DNA from: Berberis thunbergii | Taxonomy: Eukaryota > Streptophyta > Magnoliopsida > Ranunculales > Berberidaceae | DNA: 64,000 bases | Direction of reading: 5' to 3' | Assembly: GCA_003290165.1 (NCBI GenBank) | Contig: QNQO01000449.1 | Coordinates: 496,001 to 560,000, forward strand | Shown: positions 11,914-22,949 of the stretch, piece after piece | Numbering within the stretch: position 1 is the first letter of the stretch | Layout of the letters: every line of letters begins with the position of its first letter | The notes under the pieces: model-generated | Told to the model about the DNA's origin: nothing | Databases searched by the model: none | The model's input: the letters and a program-made list of their open reading frames with translations, nothing else | Position numbers and translations under genes: made by a program

Positions 11914-12273
11914 TTATTGACTGCCATATCTACTGTTGATGACCTGAACTATCCATAAAAAATAGATACATACTACATTGTAAACGTCCCATACATATTT
12001 TCATCATGTTGGAAGGTTAGCACTGCTATTCTTGAAATTTAGTTTCCTAGTATCATTGTTTGAGTTTCTGGACACTTTTAGAACATCTAGTTGCTCTAGA
12101 CAAGTTGTCAAGTAACAAATATTTTGTTGCCAATCATATACATCCAAGTTCCGCATGGCATTCTGTTGGTATAACATGTGAACCATGACAGATTGTGAAG
12201 CCTCTTTTGCAAGAGAGAACAAGAAGGAAAGTCCAAGTGCTGCAAGGTTCTGGTAAGGATGAATTATTGACGG
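11914..12273 (+). pseudogene. SEC14-like (CRAL-TRIO) lipid-transfer protein fragment
   Basis: Two adjacent exons of a SEC14/phosphatidylinositol-transfer-type protein. Exon 11914-12015 follows TGCAG and reads LLTAISTVDDLNYP, then a stop in place of Glu, then DTYYIVNVPYIFSSCWK, ending at a GTTAGC donor. Exon 12192-12273 reads IVKPLLQERTRRKVQVLQG followed by KDELLT, ending at GTAAGA. These are consecutive parts of the CRAL-TRIO lipid-binding domain in plant SEC14 homologues. The intron between them is kept, so the piece was copied from genomic DNA. The N-terminal half and C-terminus are absent and there is a nonsense codon, so it is a captured non-coding fragment in CACTA-1. Confidence 0.8.
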
Positions 12274-12299
12274 TAAGACGATCATCTTCTTGGACTAGT

Positions 12300-13833
12300 T
12301 TTATGCTAATCTAATATTGGTGTTTGATTTGTTGCATCCTGATAAAAGCTAATTATTCATTTGCTCCAGAGTATGCATATTTCTCTGTGTAGTATTATAC
12401 ATTTTCCTAATTTTCATCTGCGTAACTCTTCTCACTTAGTTCAGACCGGTTCTCCATATGCATGCATGTTTTACCATTTCCAGTACACATTATGTTTCCC
12501 TTGATCGTTGAATCCAATTGTATTTGTACTATTCTTTCCTCCTAAAGATGAGAAGAGAATAGGTAAAAGCTGTGATCTTGTAAAAAATAAGCCTCCAAAA
12601 TCAAGCTATCATGGAGCTCTTAAGAAAATTCTTTGATGGGTTGTTGTTTGATTGAAGAGAATCAAGAAAATTCTTTGATGGGTAGCTAGGCCTGTTTGGG
12701 GTTACCCTTTTGTTCAAGATCTTTCATCATTCATTCATTTGTTAGTTGATTCAACTGTACATAATATGCAATTTCATTTCACAATCAGATTACAAATCTG
12801 ACTAACCAAACTAATGTCTACACCAACATTGATTAGAATAACATGGTTCTTGAATTTTTCTAATGTTACCAAACCAATATAAATTGCTGATTTTACTGTA
12901 ACTGATTTTCAAAAATCCGCAGATCATAACTGCCAGGACAGTGGGTACTCTGCAGTGAAACAGAGTGCACTTTGGTTTGCGACCAGCAACAAGCTCGCAT
13001 CAGTGCGTCCCTCGCAGAGCAGCAGTTCATCCCTCGTAGCAGCAGCAGTGATTCCCTCGCAGCAGCAGCAGCAGTGCGTACCTCGCATCATCAGCATATC
13101 GTCCCTTGCAGTAAGTCCCAAAATATGCTATTGTTTACTTTTTTTTGCAGTTATATTTAGTTTTTTCTTTGTTTTGAAAACTTGGTTATTAGATGTATGA
13201 ACTCTTTATATGGTTCTAGAGACCACCATGTTCATGCTCTTACATTTAATAATGTTTCTTTATACACTCTTAGAGACTGCTGTTAATTACTTATCGTTTG
13301 TTTGAAAATACGTATTTGTGGTTAACTAGTCTTAGTTGCTTGTTGGCTTGGTTAATCACTTTCAATACAACATATATTACTTTAAAAGGGCAGTGAAAAA
13401 TATGTTTATATTGACCAATTAGTTCTGAGTACTCTTTAATCAATAAACCACCAAGTCATTGAAGGCACGTCTTAAATTATGTTTTGGATCATTTGAGTTG
13501 TCATTTGATGTAACTGGGGCTATTGCTATCAGCAAACTTGTGGTAGAATATGCCATTTCCAACCTAATGGGGGCAGGCTGCAATAAGTTCTGAATGATAA
13601 ATGCCTGAAAATCCCTTTCAGTTTGTTCCAAGATACTGTTATGTTTGGAACTCGGGTTTTTTTACAACTGAGTCTCAAATGATAAATATGACTTGGGCGT
13701 CAGAACTCGGAACAGATTGGGAAATTTGGGCAATTGGATTTCGCCATATCTGAGAGGATAGTTGGGCAGTTCAAACTTCCAAATAGGGATTTGGGAGATT
13801 TGCTGGCACTGTCAGAAACAGAGCCTAATGATA
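12300..13833. other. CACTA-1 interior without recognised genes
   Basis: AT-rich sequence. 12960-13110 is a GC-richer patch with imperfect CAG/GCA triplet repeats, open in several frames, which I regard as compositional. Nothing else can be supported up to the CACTA-2 border and its ATA duplication at 13831-13833. Confidence 0.5.
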
Positions 13834-14222
13834 CACTACACCAAAAACCCCCATTAGCAACGGTTCTATACCGTGGGCGTAACCCATTGCCACGGCTAAG
13901 AGCCGTGGGCTACAGAGGCGTCGCGAAATTCTTTGTAACGGCTAAAAACCGTTGCTAAATTTTTAGCAACGGTTTTATGCTTGAACAGGGGCGATGATTT
14001 TCAACATTTAGCCACGGTTTTAAACCGTGGCAATAAGCATAGCAACGGTTTTTAGCCGTAGCAAAAATAGCCACGGTTTTAAGCCGTGATAAAGCATGGA
14101 TACTAGCAACGGTTTTAAACCGTGTCTAATTAAGTAGCAACGGTTTTAAGCCGTGGCAAGGTAGCCACGGTTTTTAGCCGTTGCAATAGTTAGCCACGGT
14201 TTAAAACCGTGGCAAATTTTTA
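13834..14222 (-). repeat. CACTA-2 Q-type subterminal repeats
   Basis: Terminal repeat plus some 12 copies of the motif around AACGGTTTTAAACCGT in alternating orientation. The first ~100 bp are an inverted copy of 26775-26873, including GTAACCCATTG and GCTAAGAGCCGTGGGCTACA. A T-rich tract follows at 14220-14270. Confidence 0.88.
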
Positions 14223-14279
14223 TTTTTTTTAAATTTTTTTTTTTTTAAATTTTTTTTTTTTTTTTTGGCTATCAAATGA

Positions 14280-15120
14280 CTTTGAGTTGTTGAGTCAAAA
14301 TCTATCAAATAATGGAGGCAAAGTAATGTAATTCAAATATTGCTAGATCCAACATAAAGATCTTTTTCCATACTAAACTTGGTTTTGTAAGACCCATTGT
14401 CTTCGCTGTGTTTGCTCATCAGCGATACAATTTGTAAAAAAAAAGGAAAAAATGTAGAAGCAGAAACAGTAAACATCGAGCAGCTTCAACTGAAACCGTA
14501 TTTATTGGTTTCCAGCACCAAAACAAAATCCTGGTGCTCCTGGCATTCTTTATGAGTTTACTGATAACGCTCTTGGCATTTGAGTGAAGGAAAAACAGTT
14601 CAACTTGGCCAGGAAAATCGAACAGGAGATAGTGATCTGCAAAGTATAGAATTGCAGTTTAGAATCATATTTACCATAACTGGGAAAGAAAATGGAAACA
14701 AAGACATACCTTGCAAATAGACTTGTTCTTTGCAAATATCAGAAAGTCATCCAATGACATACCTTTTTGAACCTGAAAAACAGAGAAACAGAGTAGATGA
14801 GAGTAAATCTCTGATCAGTGTGATTGCTTCTTCGAAACGAAAAACAGAGAGAGAGCAATGAAGCTCACTTCTTCTTCTTCCAGTTCTGGAATAAAAAAAC
14901 AGAGCAGCTGTATACTTTCAAAACAGACTCTGTTTGGATGGAAGGTATGTCTTTGCAAATAGACTTGTTCTTTGCAAATAGACTCTGTTCCTCTTCGTTC
15001 ACTCCAAAATAACCCCAACAAATGATTTCAAAATAAGACCCTTTTAAGGGTGTGTTTGATTTTTTTTTCCATGGAAAATAACTAAATAAATGTACAGTGA
15101 TAGTTAAAAAGAATGATTAT
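14280..15120 (-). other. CACTA-2 interior, one unassigned exon-like piece
   Basis: On the minus strand 14705-14765 reads VQKGMSLDDFLIFAKNKS before a GTATGT donor, which looks like a host exon, but I cannot name it. A short direct repeat of GGTATGTCTTTGCAAATAGA-like sequence occurs near 14705-14750 and 14944-14990. Confidence 0.35.
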
Positions 15121-15130
15121 AAACTCGTAC

Positions 15131-15295
15131 CAAACAAGCAATCATCAGAGCATGACTGTTTCCTCCAAGAGAATCTTGCAATATCCGAGTCAATTTGCTT
15201 TCTCGATAAGGCACTCGTGGTTGATTGTTATTGAGAGCATAGATTACATTTGACAATGCAAATAGTGATTGATTGATCTTTGCGCTTTCTGACAT
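15131..15295 (-). pseudogene. kinesin motor-domain exon (kinesin-10-like)
   Basis: A 165-bp exon with AG acceptor and GTACGA donor, open throughout. It reads [19 protein letters not shown], then [18 protein letters not shown], then [10 protein letters not shown]. This is the late part of a kinesin motor domain, just after switch II, where the helix alpha4-alpha5 sequence binds the microtubule. The wording ([13 protein letters not shown]) points to the kinesin-10 class, though the subclass is inference. The P-loop and the rest of the motor are absent, so it cannot work as a motor. It is the last of the captured genes in the P-to-Q order of CACTA-2. Confidence 0.88.
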
Positions 15296-16289
15296 CTGAC
15301 CAAGAGATGTGCATCACTGAAATCTGCAATCCTCACTTATCCAACAATCCTTTATAAACAACGTTCGTCAACTTTCTCACTGTGCTAGAAGTTTCTCCAA
15401 TATGCATCACTGAAATCTGCAATCCTTGATCTATCAGTAACTACATCACAAGGTTTTACAAGGAAACCTTAGAATCAGCAAAACTGTGGACAAAGGGCAC
15501 ATCTTTGAAAGCGAGAATCAAAAAAAAAAAATGGCATCGCAAAATGTTTTGTTAACCTAGCATGATTCAGCTGAAATTGATTCTTTTACAAAGATAAAAT
15601 CAATTGACATATAAAAAATCCTTCAGGTAGGCATTGGTCACAACAAGGGACAAGGGTTACAAACCCTAACAAGCACAACCTTATCCCTTTTATACAGTTG
15701 TATCAATTCTTTTGTCATATACTTATCCCATTTCAACATTACCAGAAACGTATGAAAACAAAAAAAGTTGTAACTAAACAAGTCTACCAACTTTAATTCT
15801 ACCTAAACTAGAAGAAAGTTGTGTAACACATATTTTACACTTAGAAAAGTAATCGCAAGTTATGAAAAATCCTGATCAGATCAACAAGGATCATAAGTTA
15901 TAACAACGAACATTTATGTGAACTGATTGAGGAAAGTGATACTGAACTTTAACGGAATCACAATCCTAGATGACTTCATTGCAAAATTATTGATACGACT
16001 CAAGTGCAAGGTTCAAAGAAAGTTTCATTGCAAAATATGCCACATCTGATTATTTTGAGGCCAAGAAACTAACTTGACATTAATTCAATATTATATGCCG
16101 ACATACGTCAATGTAAACTTTCCAAACAAATTCTTGTGTGCAACATCATTTGCTGAGTTAAAACAGAAGCATATACAACGAAAACAAAAAAAAACAAAAA
16201 AGGGGTAATGAAATATTCAACTCCAAACTTTCATACTTCAGGAAAAAAAACAAAAAGACATTAGAGTGATCAAGTTTTTGTTAGCATTT

Positions 16290-16823
16290 GTACCAGCCGT
16301 ATATAACTTTTTCGAAACTGCCCAATCAACAGCAACGGTTCTTTTATGAAATATCCGTCCATTAACCTTTTGGATGGCCTGAAATAGAATATTAACAGAA
16401 TGAAAAAAGATAACAGTGATTCACTAGTGTGAATAAAGTTTGTGGGTTACAGATTATACATTTTCTGCATCCTGCTTGGACGTGAATTTAACAAATGCAA
16501 AACCCTTAGATAATCTGCAAAGCAAAAGGATAAAGAAACTACATTTAGACATTAGCCAACCATGTTTTAAAGAAGAAAGCAGTCAGAGGTCTTTGACATA
16601 TACCCTGTCTCAAACTTTTTTGGAATAAAAACATCCCACACAAAACCCACTGACGAAAACATATCTTTGATCTCATTAACTCCAGCCTGCATTATAGTTG
16701 GAAATATTTTTAAGGAGGCTTATAACAAGAAGAGGAAAGGTAAGTGAACTAACAGAAGCTTTAATCAATAACCTTGAAAGGGAGATTTCTGACAATCAAT
16801 TTCCACTTGTTAGTCTTGGAACC
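16290..16823 (-). pseudogene. RBM28/Nop4-like RNA-binding protein fragment
   Basis: Four short exons in order on the minus strand, each with splice borders. 16773-16823 is KWKLIVRNLPFK (RNP2 of an RRM). 16604-16686 is AGVNEIKDMFSSVGFVWDVF then IPKKFETG. 16460-16514 is SKGFAFVKFTSKQDAEN (RNP1). From 16378 to about 16290 it reads AIQKVNGRIFHKRTVAVDWA then VSKKLYTAG. Together they make one RNA-recognition motif followed by the linker typical of RBM28/Nop4-type nucleolar ribosome-biogenesis proteins. Introns are retained, so DNA-level capture. Only one of the protein's several RRMs is present. Confidence 0.85.
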
Positions 16824-17184
16824 CTGTTCAATACCAGATCATGCACATGGTTAGACTCAAGGTAATCTATAAATAGACCAAAAACAAACTCAGGTAACAT
16901 CACTAATAATGTGCAGGTTAGCAATTGACAAGTCCAACTATCTTTGATCCCATTCAACAAGATGACAAAGTGCAGAAAGACATTGTCTTCCAATGCACTG
17001 AAACAAAAACTTTCATACTGAACTTTATCAAGTCAATGGTATAATACTAACAAAAACAGTTGAAACTCAAATGATAACACATTAGAGTGATCAAGTGTAT
17101 GGTTGTGTAAAAATCATTTTTATTGCCAAAACTCAAGTAATGACAAAAACAACAATGATAATAATAATAATAACCACTAGAACA

Positions 17185-17545
17185 CCCACATTTCCATCTG
17201 CAAAGCTTGCATAAATGGATTCTCCATCACATGAATACCTAGCACATGTGATCCGGATCATTGGATCTTCAGGCACCCACTGTCCAAGGTACGAACAAAG
17301 TAGAATTCAACAACGAATGCAAGCAATTTAAAAACGGAATGACCATTTGTATATGTTAGATTACAATTGGCATACATGTCTAAGAAGTTTAATTTGAAAT
17401 TGTTTCGCATCAGGTGCTTCATCAGATGCATGAGACACTTCATGAATCACTAGTCTTGTCTCATGGACAACCAGCAACTGTGTCTCATTGCAGTGAAACT
17501 GCAGATAAATCCCCGCAGGTGGAGCTGAGTCTCGCCTAGTGGCTA
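17185..17545 (-). pseudogene. TOPLESS-related corepressor fragment (WD40 part)
   Basis: Two consecutive exons of a TOPLESS/TPR-type Groucho-like corepressor. The first (about 17545-17439) reads PPAGIYLQF, then HCNETQLLVVHETRL. The second starts at 17279 right after CAG with WVPEDPMIRITCARYSCDG and continues ESIYASFADGNVG. In TPR proteins these segments are adjacent in the second WD40 propeller, and the exon border before WVP is as I recall it for the family. The N-terminal LisH/CTLH domain that binds EAR motifs is absent. Captured fragment within CACTA-2. Confidence 0.82.
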
Positions 17546-17796
17546 GTGGGAGTAGGCAATGAGGCACTGCACTCTTTCCACCACTGTTGCTGATCTATGG
17601 TGTTCCAAACACATACCTAAGGAAAAAGAAAAGTCGGTTCATGTTACTGTATCATCCCAAAATCAGATAAACGTAGATAAATTTCGGAAATGGAATTGGT
17701 TCATACCTGTGTATCAGATAAAAGTAGATAAATTTTACTTTGTAACAATTTCCAAAGTAGAACAAGAAGCAGCAAGGAAAGAATATGAATAATCAC

Positions 17797-17904
17797 CTTG
17801 AAAACCTCGGTATCGTCAACATATGAGATACCAATCAAATATTCAAGTCCCAAGAGAAGTAAAGACTTATTTTCTGGAGTTGATTCAAGTACGCGAATAT
17901 GGGA
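17797..17904 (-). pseudogene. exportin-1 (XPO1/CRM1) exon
   Basis: A 108-bp exon (36 codons) between TGCAG and a GTGATT donor. It reads SHIRVLESTPENKSLLLL then GLEYLIGISYVDDTEVFK, an almost unchanged piece of the HEAT-repeat solenoid of the nuclear export receptor exportin-1. Neighbouring exons (the next should begin VCLDYW) are not found. No stop or frameshift within the exon suggests recent capture or little time to decay. Confidence 0.88.
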
Positions 17905-17949
17905 CTGCATAAGAAATAAAATATACAAATCAAGACAGGGAAAATTAGA

Positions 17950-18480
17950 AAAGAAGAAGGACTTAACGTTCCTGCTGTCCTGAATATTCCAGGTGCTACA
18001 TAATACAAGAAGCCCCACAAATCTGTCCAAAGAGACAGCGTGCAAGCCTGCAGCAACTCCACAGTACAGCTGCATGCATCAAGAGCATGAAGATCTATTG
18101 CAGCAGGAGCGTGAAGAACAGCACCTACAGCTGCAGCAGTCTTGCAAAAATCTAACAAGATAGCAGTCTTATATGAATACTATAAGATAGCAGCCTCATA
18201 TTTACTTTAAGTAAACAGCTAATGGATATCATAAAAGACACAAGATTAGCAAAGTTTCAATGAGCTTAAGTGTTCCTCTTTTCACAGATCTGTTATAGAG
18301 GATTGAAAAGAAAAAGATGTAACAAAAAAAAAAAACTACAAGTGTCATTTCACAGTTTTCATCAAAAAGGTAGGGTCCCCTTCGATAACCAATTTTAATG
18401 GATCAGTTTGGCTTAAGCCCCTTTGTAATACCTTTATATCTTCCTGTAACATAACCTTTATCTTAAAAATAATACAAAAT
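17950..18480 (-). other. CACTA-2 spacer
   Basis: 18000-18150 is GC-richer and open on the minus strand (DLHALDACSCTVELLQAC), but I recognise no family and see no clear splice chain. The rest is AT-rich and featureless. Confidence 0.35.
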
Positions 18481-18513
18481 CAAAATAAAATAACACGGTA
18501 AAGAATGCTTACT

Positions 18514-19045
18514 TGTTGCATAGCTGAAAATTACTGCATTGCTTGCAGACCCAACGCATTCCAGATGCCATAAGATGACAACAATGAGTGCAAGCATACT
18601 GCAAGTGTACCATAATAAAATCTTCCTTCATCGGGGAGATAGTTTCACCAAGCTGTTGAATAATAGAGTCGTAAGAAAGCAATGAATATTATGTCTGTGC
18701 AAAAGAAGAAATAAAACTTTGAAAGGGAGTTTTAACAGCATAAGTGTTTTGTTGACGATAAGTGTTTTGTTGACGAGAGAGAGAGAGAGAGAAGCAAACA
18801 AGGAAAAAGAAAGATTCAGCTATAGAGATAGAAAGAATTGAATGATAAATATGAGAAAATAAGGGAATTAACAGGCCAATAGCAAGATAGAAAGATTCAG
18901 CTATATGGCCAGCAGCTTTTAAAGCCCTTTTTGTTATGGTCTTTTTGGTTTTTCCTTTCTTTTGTTGTTTCCTTCCATCTTCTTGCCGCAGTTGATTTAT
19001 CATGTCCTCAGCAACACCAGGCCAATAGTCACCATCAAAATATGG
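18514..19045 (-). pseudogene. HAC (p300/CBP-type) histone acetyltransferase fragment
   Basis: Two exons. The upstream one (about 19045-18905) reads [17 protein letters not shown], then [13 protein letters not shown], the basic end of the catalytic KAT11 domain of plant HAC proteins. The downstream one (18652-18514, AG acceptor and GTAAGC donor) reads [18 protein letters not shown], then ACTHCCHLM and [15 protein letters not shown], the start of the ZZ-type zinc finger with its cysteine pairs. The short SGNASKDLLLMHK-type stretch expected between them is missing, so the join is deleted or degenerate. GA microsatellite at 18775-18795 in the intron. Captured in CACTA-2 with the intron retained. 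Confidence 0.87.
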
Positions 19046-19289
19046 CAACCGAGCAGTATAGGACAAAATATTGTAGTTTAAGAATTAAGATCCATTATAA
19101 TCATTAATTTACAATTTTTCAAATTAAATGTATAATAGTATAGGATAAAAAGTCTAACAACAGGGAGAAGCAATTACTGAAGCAGCTGAAATATTATACA
19201 ATAAGTTTTCAGAGGCATGCCCATTTTTAGAATGATTGGTCTAAACCGAAGTGAATCATGCCTAGTAGCATATATATATCAACTGTTAC

Positions 19290-19379
19290 CTGCAATTGAT
19301 CCAAGTGCTTCAGCAGCTTCATGTCTAACCATAGGATGCTCTTCAACATCCTTGAGCACTCTGGAAAGTGCAGCATTAG
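19290..19379 (-). pseudogene. deoxyhypusine hydroxylase exon
   Basis: A 90-bp piece ending at a GTAACA donor, reading [19 protein letters not shown] then [21 protein letters not shown] is the His-Glu iron-binding HEAT-like repeat of deoxyhypusine hydroxylase, which completes hypusine on eIF5A. A single repeat of the eight or so in the protein is present. It is open and well conserved but cannot act alone. Confidence 0.82.
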
Positions 19380-19399
19380 GTCAAATGGTAAAATACAAA

Positions 19400-20265
19400 T
19401 AAAGAAAAGAAGTAAAATAAAATTTAATTTACAAGAAAATTTGCTTTCGAATCCAAAATATGGTGTATAGGTCAAATGGTGGAAAGATATGATCATTTAT
19501 ATTGGTAAACATTGAGGTGGAAAGATTTCTATTACAATGCAAATATGTAAACTCTCAAAAACATGTCAAATGGCATAAATGTTTAAATAGATAGATGGGA
19601 AGTTGCTTAACTGTGTGCAAAGACAAGGGAGGAAAATGAGAACCAGAACAACATGCATGTAGCAATTACATATCTATAGTTAGTGCTAAACTTGAATCAA
19701 ATATGACATACATATACCAATATGAATCAAATTTGACCACCAGCCTATCATACCAATTATGGGTGTCAGTGACTGTGTGTATGATATGATATGATTCCTG
19801 GTCTCACACTGCAAATGAATGTTTTGATTCTAGGAACAAAATTCAAGAGTTGCTGAAAAAAGGAAAAACTCAAGTTTTCAGACTCAACAATGGGAATTGT
19901 CAAGGATACATTCCAAACGGCCAATGAAATGCGTGTGAATCTTGGTAATGTAAATCACGAGTCCAACAAGGGAGTATTTAAAGGAACCAACATTTGTGTT
20001 CAACACTAATGTGTAGCTTGTGGCAGTGAATTCCCAGGTGAAGAAAGTCACAAGAAAATGAAAGTTAATGAACCACAATTAGTCCTACCTAGGGAAACTA
20101 AGTTCAACAAACCTATTTCTGAAAGACTGAGCATGGGCTTCATTGCTGGCCTAGATTGCATGAAGTCAAATTAGAGCAAAATCAAAGGCAAAAAACCTTA
20201 ATAAACAGGCCTGGAACTACAAAACATCCACCCAAAGGATTAATACTGGGTGTACCTGACTGATT
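19400..20265. other. CACTA-2 interior without recognised genes
   Basis: AT-rich sequence. No host exon or transposon domain could be recognised on either strand. Confidence 0.45.
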
Positions 20266-20269
20266 TATT

Positions 20270-21340
20270 TTGCAGGATCCAATGATAGTCCAAAGCAAAC
20301 AAGCATTATCTATTAAGGATAAACACAAGTTTGTGAAGCCTAAACCAAATGGAGTGTCACTGAGTTGAAATCTCCTACTCCCAGTTCAGCACTAACATGG
20401 ACTTACAGGAGGAATATAAAAAAAAATACTTTATGTGCAGACTGTTTCTAATAAACCAAATCCGAGGTTTATTAGATATGACATGGAGGAGTACATGGAA
20501 CTTGGAAAAATAAAGGAAGATGTCAACACAGGTTTACAAAATGATTTGTTGCTAGATATGCTCATTGACTTGGAAAAACATGGCTACCACATTAGCTAGA
20601 CATTTGCTGCAAAGGAGAATTAAGGAAATGGAGAACATTCCTGCTGGTTCAGATGATTTAGAGATTTGATTGAATGAGAGTGAAGAGGTGACTACTCCAC
20701 AGTTTTATTTCACTTCTGCCAACTTGCCTTATACTTATGAAGAACCAACTCAAGAAATGGTTAAATGTAAAACCACTATTTATCAAAGGGTTTAATGGAA
20801 AACTTTTAAAACATGGCATTAGTAGACAATGATGCATCAGTCATTATTACTAATACTTCGAAGAAAATAAATAAACAAGATGTTGAGTTAGTGACAACCA
20901 GGATTACTATCTCTGGATTATTGGAAAGATAAAACGATGGCCAAAAAAATTGTGCCATTAGAAATAATAGTTAGGAGTAAACCATTCAGAGAAAACATTC
21001 TTTGTCATAGATGGTGCACTTAATTTTATAACTTTATTAGGCAGAGATTGGATTCATGCTAATAGATGTATTTTGTACTCTATGCATTGAAAATTTTTAG
21101 TTCTGATAAGAAAGGAGAAAAAATATTGAGGAAGTACATGCGGATCCTCAATCATTTAATATATTCCAATTGTATCGATGCTACTCTATCATGCTAACAT
21201 GTGTCCTATTGATATAAGTAACAAATAAAAATGAAAGGGTTTTATGTGAGTGGGATGAAGATCTATTTCTACTTTATCATGCTAACATGATTCGACCATT
21301 TGAAGATGATGAAGAATTATGGGAATGAACCTTGACCCTA
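20270..21340 (+). pseudogene. decayed LTR-retrotransposon fragment (protease region)
   Basis: Plus-strand remnant with many stops and shifts. 20815-20930 reads DNDASVIITNTSKKINKQDV then ELVTTRITISGL, and 20999-21090 reads FFVIDGALNFITLLGRDWI then HANRCILYSMH. This is the aspartic-protease-to-RT linker region of plant gypsy elements (usual form LLGRDWIH.N.C.P). No LTRs were found, so it is an old fragment, either inserted in CACTA-2 or acquired with captured DNA. Confidence 0.65.
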
Positions 21341-21412
21341 ATAAAATCAATGAAACCATGCATTTGGTTTTAGACAAGAGAAAGGGGTAATAGAGAAGGA
21401 GAAGAAGAAGAC

Positions 21413-21519
21413 CTGGGGTGCCTTTTCAATTAACTCCTGCACATAGTTTTCGCCAAAACATCGATGCCCAGCAATATCATCATAGACTTGGCGAATGAGG
21501 GAGAATGGCTTGGTCTTCT
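21413..21519 (-). other. unassigned exon-like fragment
   Basis: Open minus-strand segment KTKPFSLIRQVYDDIAGHRC then FGENYVQELIEKAPQ, ending at a GTCTTC donor. It has the look of a conserved host exon and lies in the same sense as the other captured pieces, but I cannot name the gene. Confidence 0.45.
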
Positions 21520-22062
21520 AATCACAAAAACAAACAACCCAAACAAGATCAAATCACTTTCATACAAAAAAAAAAAAAAAACCCATTAAGCTTTAACAAC
21601 TAAACAAAAACCCCAAAAAACCAAGGGTACAGATTGATCAATTTTACAAATTGAAATATACCCAAATTCTAATTTTAAACAAAAAGCAATGCACAAAGCA
21701 TGAAAACAAACATTCAGTGGAGAAAGAACAAGAGAGAGAGAGCCAAGGACAAAACCTTTAAGCTTTCCACCCCTCTTCAACAACTTCTCCAATAAAAAAA
21801 ATATGAAAGCATGAAATGGTGCTTTATTTCACAAGATTATTGAAATGAAGGAATTCATGCAGAATTGGGAGCACAAAACTTTGGATATCTAACTTAAAAT
21901 TCTATCATATCATACTACTTAGTGCACCAACTATGTACCCAAATTCAATAGATTTTATTCTCAGTAGGCCATTACAATATTAAGCTTAATAGATGAAAAG
22001 TTTTCAATTTTCAATGAGCTTAAAACATTAAAAAATATATATATATAGAAATCTAAACTTAC

Positions 22063-22335
22063 CCCAGGGGAACTCCTTGTTCCTGATGTGCAAATAAGGG
22101 TATGCCTGCAAGATTCATCAAACGGACGACGTCATGATTAATATACAAAGTTAAAGAGACGAGCTAGCTACATTTCCAAAATAAGAAACACAGTCATACA
22201 ATTGAAAATAATTAGTAAAAGACTTACCGGAGGCTCTTCAAAGTGGGGATGACCCTTGGACAAATTGTAGAATGCCAAGATGGTGCAAGAACCGATTCCC
22301 AGATATGTTATCTTTTCCCATTTCGCCGTCTCATC
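22063..22335 (-). pseudogene. cytochrome c oxidase subunit 6a (COX6A) fragment
   Basis: Two exons with clean junctions. The first (about 22335-22228, GTAAGT donor) reads ETAKWEKITYLGIGSCTIL, then LSKGHPHFEEPP: the single inner-membrane span of COX6A and the conserved segment after it. The second (22105-22063, AG acceptor, GTAAGT donor) reads AYPYLHIRNKEFPWG, the conserved C-terminal motif. The usual end (PDGLFE...) is absent. COX6A is a small nuclear-encoded subunit of mitochondrial complex IV. This is the captured gene nearest the P end of CACTA-2, and a leader-like region lies just upstream. Confidence 0.9.
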
Positions 22336-22373
22336 TGATCAAAACCAATTCCATCATTTCACAGTTGAAAAAA

Positions 22374-22420
22374 TAAAATAAAATAAATAAAATAAAATAA
22401 AATAAAATAAAATAAAAAAT
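22374..22420. repeat. (AAAAT)n microsatellite
   Basis: About nine AAAAT-type units just upstream (minus-strand sense) of the COX6A fragment. Confidence 0.9.
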
Positions 22421-22439
22421 TGAATTAAAAGATGGCTCA

Positions 22440-22745
22440 AATCAATAACAAGAAAGGAAATCATAGTTGACGAATAAAAACCTAAATTGAAGGAAAAAGT
22501 TTAGAGATGGCCAAACCCCATGGTGATTGGAAGATGAAGAGAAACTCCTCGATTGAAGGCTGCGAAGGAGGAGGAGGATCTCGAAGCTCGAATGGCTAGA
22601 TGGCCAAACCCCATCGCGTTTTGTTGCTCGTACAAACACAGACACTGCTTGGGTTGCTTGACTTCTCCCTCTCTCTTTCCTTCTCCTTCTCCTTCTCCTT
22701 CTCTGTTTCCCTCTCCTTGAAATTTTAGGGTTTTTTTTTTTTTTT
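22440..22745 (-). promoter_or_regulatory. leader-like region with telo-box and GA/CTT tract
   Basis: On the minus strand: AAACCCTAA (telo-box, 22725-22733), then a (GAGAAG)n-type purine tract (about 22670-22705). This order is common in 5' regions of plant housekeeping genes. A short open segment beginning MGFGHLAIRASRSSSS follows, and the MGFGHL words recur at a second ATG. It could be the captured 5' end of COX6A, which would put a host-derived promoter or leader ahead of all the other fragments. The promoter role is inference. Confidence 0.4.
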
Positions 22746-22949
22746 AGCAACAATTTATTTAATGGATTCTATAACAATGGCTTCTTCCTCAACATTAGTT
22801 GGAGGGTTTAGCCAGATATTAAATTCATATTAATCTCCTCCAAAAACAATAAAATCTTACAGAGCATGAAAAAAGGAATCTGACTTCTTTCCTCCTCTGT
22901 AACACAGGAACGCAACAAGCAGCATCTACTCTTTTCATGCCCCTGGAAG

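Noticed and set aside
12924..13200. Gln/Ser/Ala-rich frames on a CAG-repeat patch
   Set aside because: Explained by imperfect triplet repeats; no splice context or domain.
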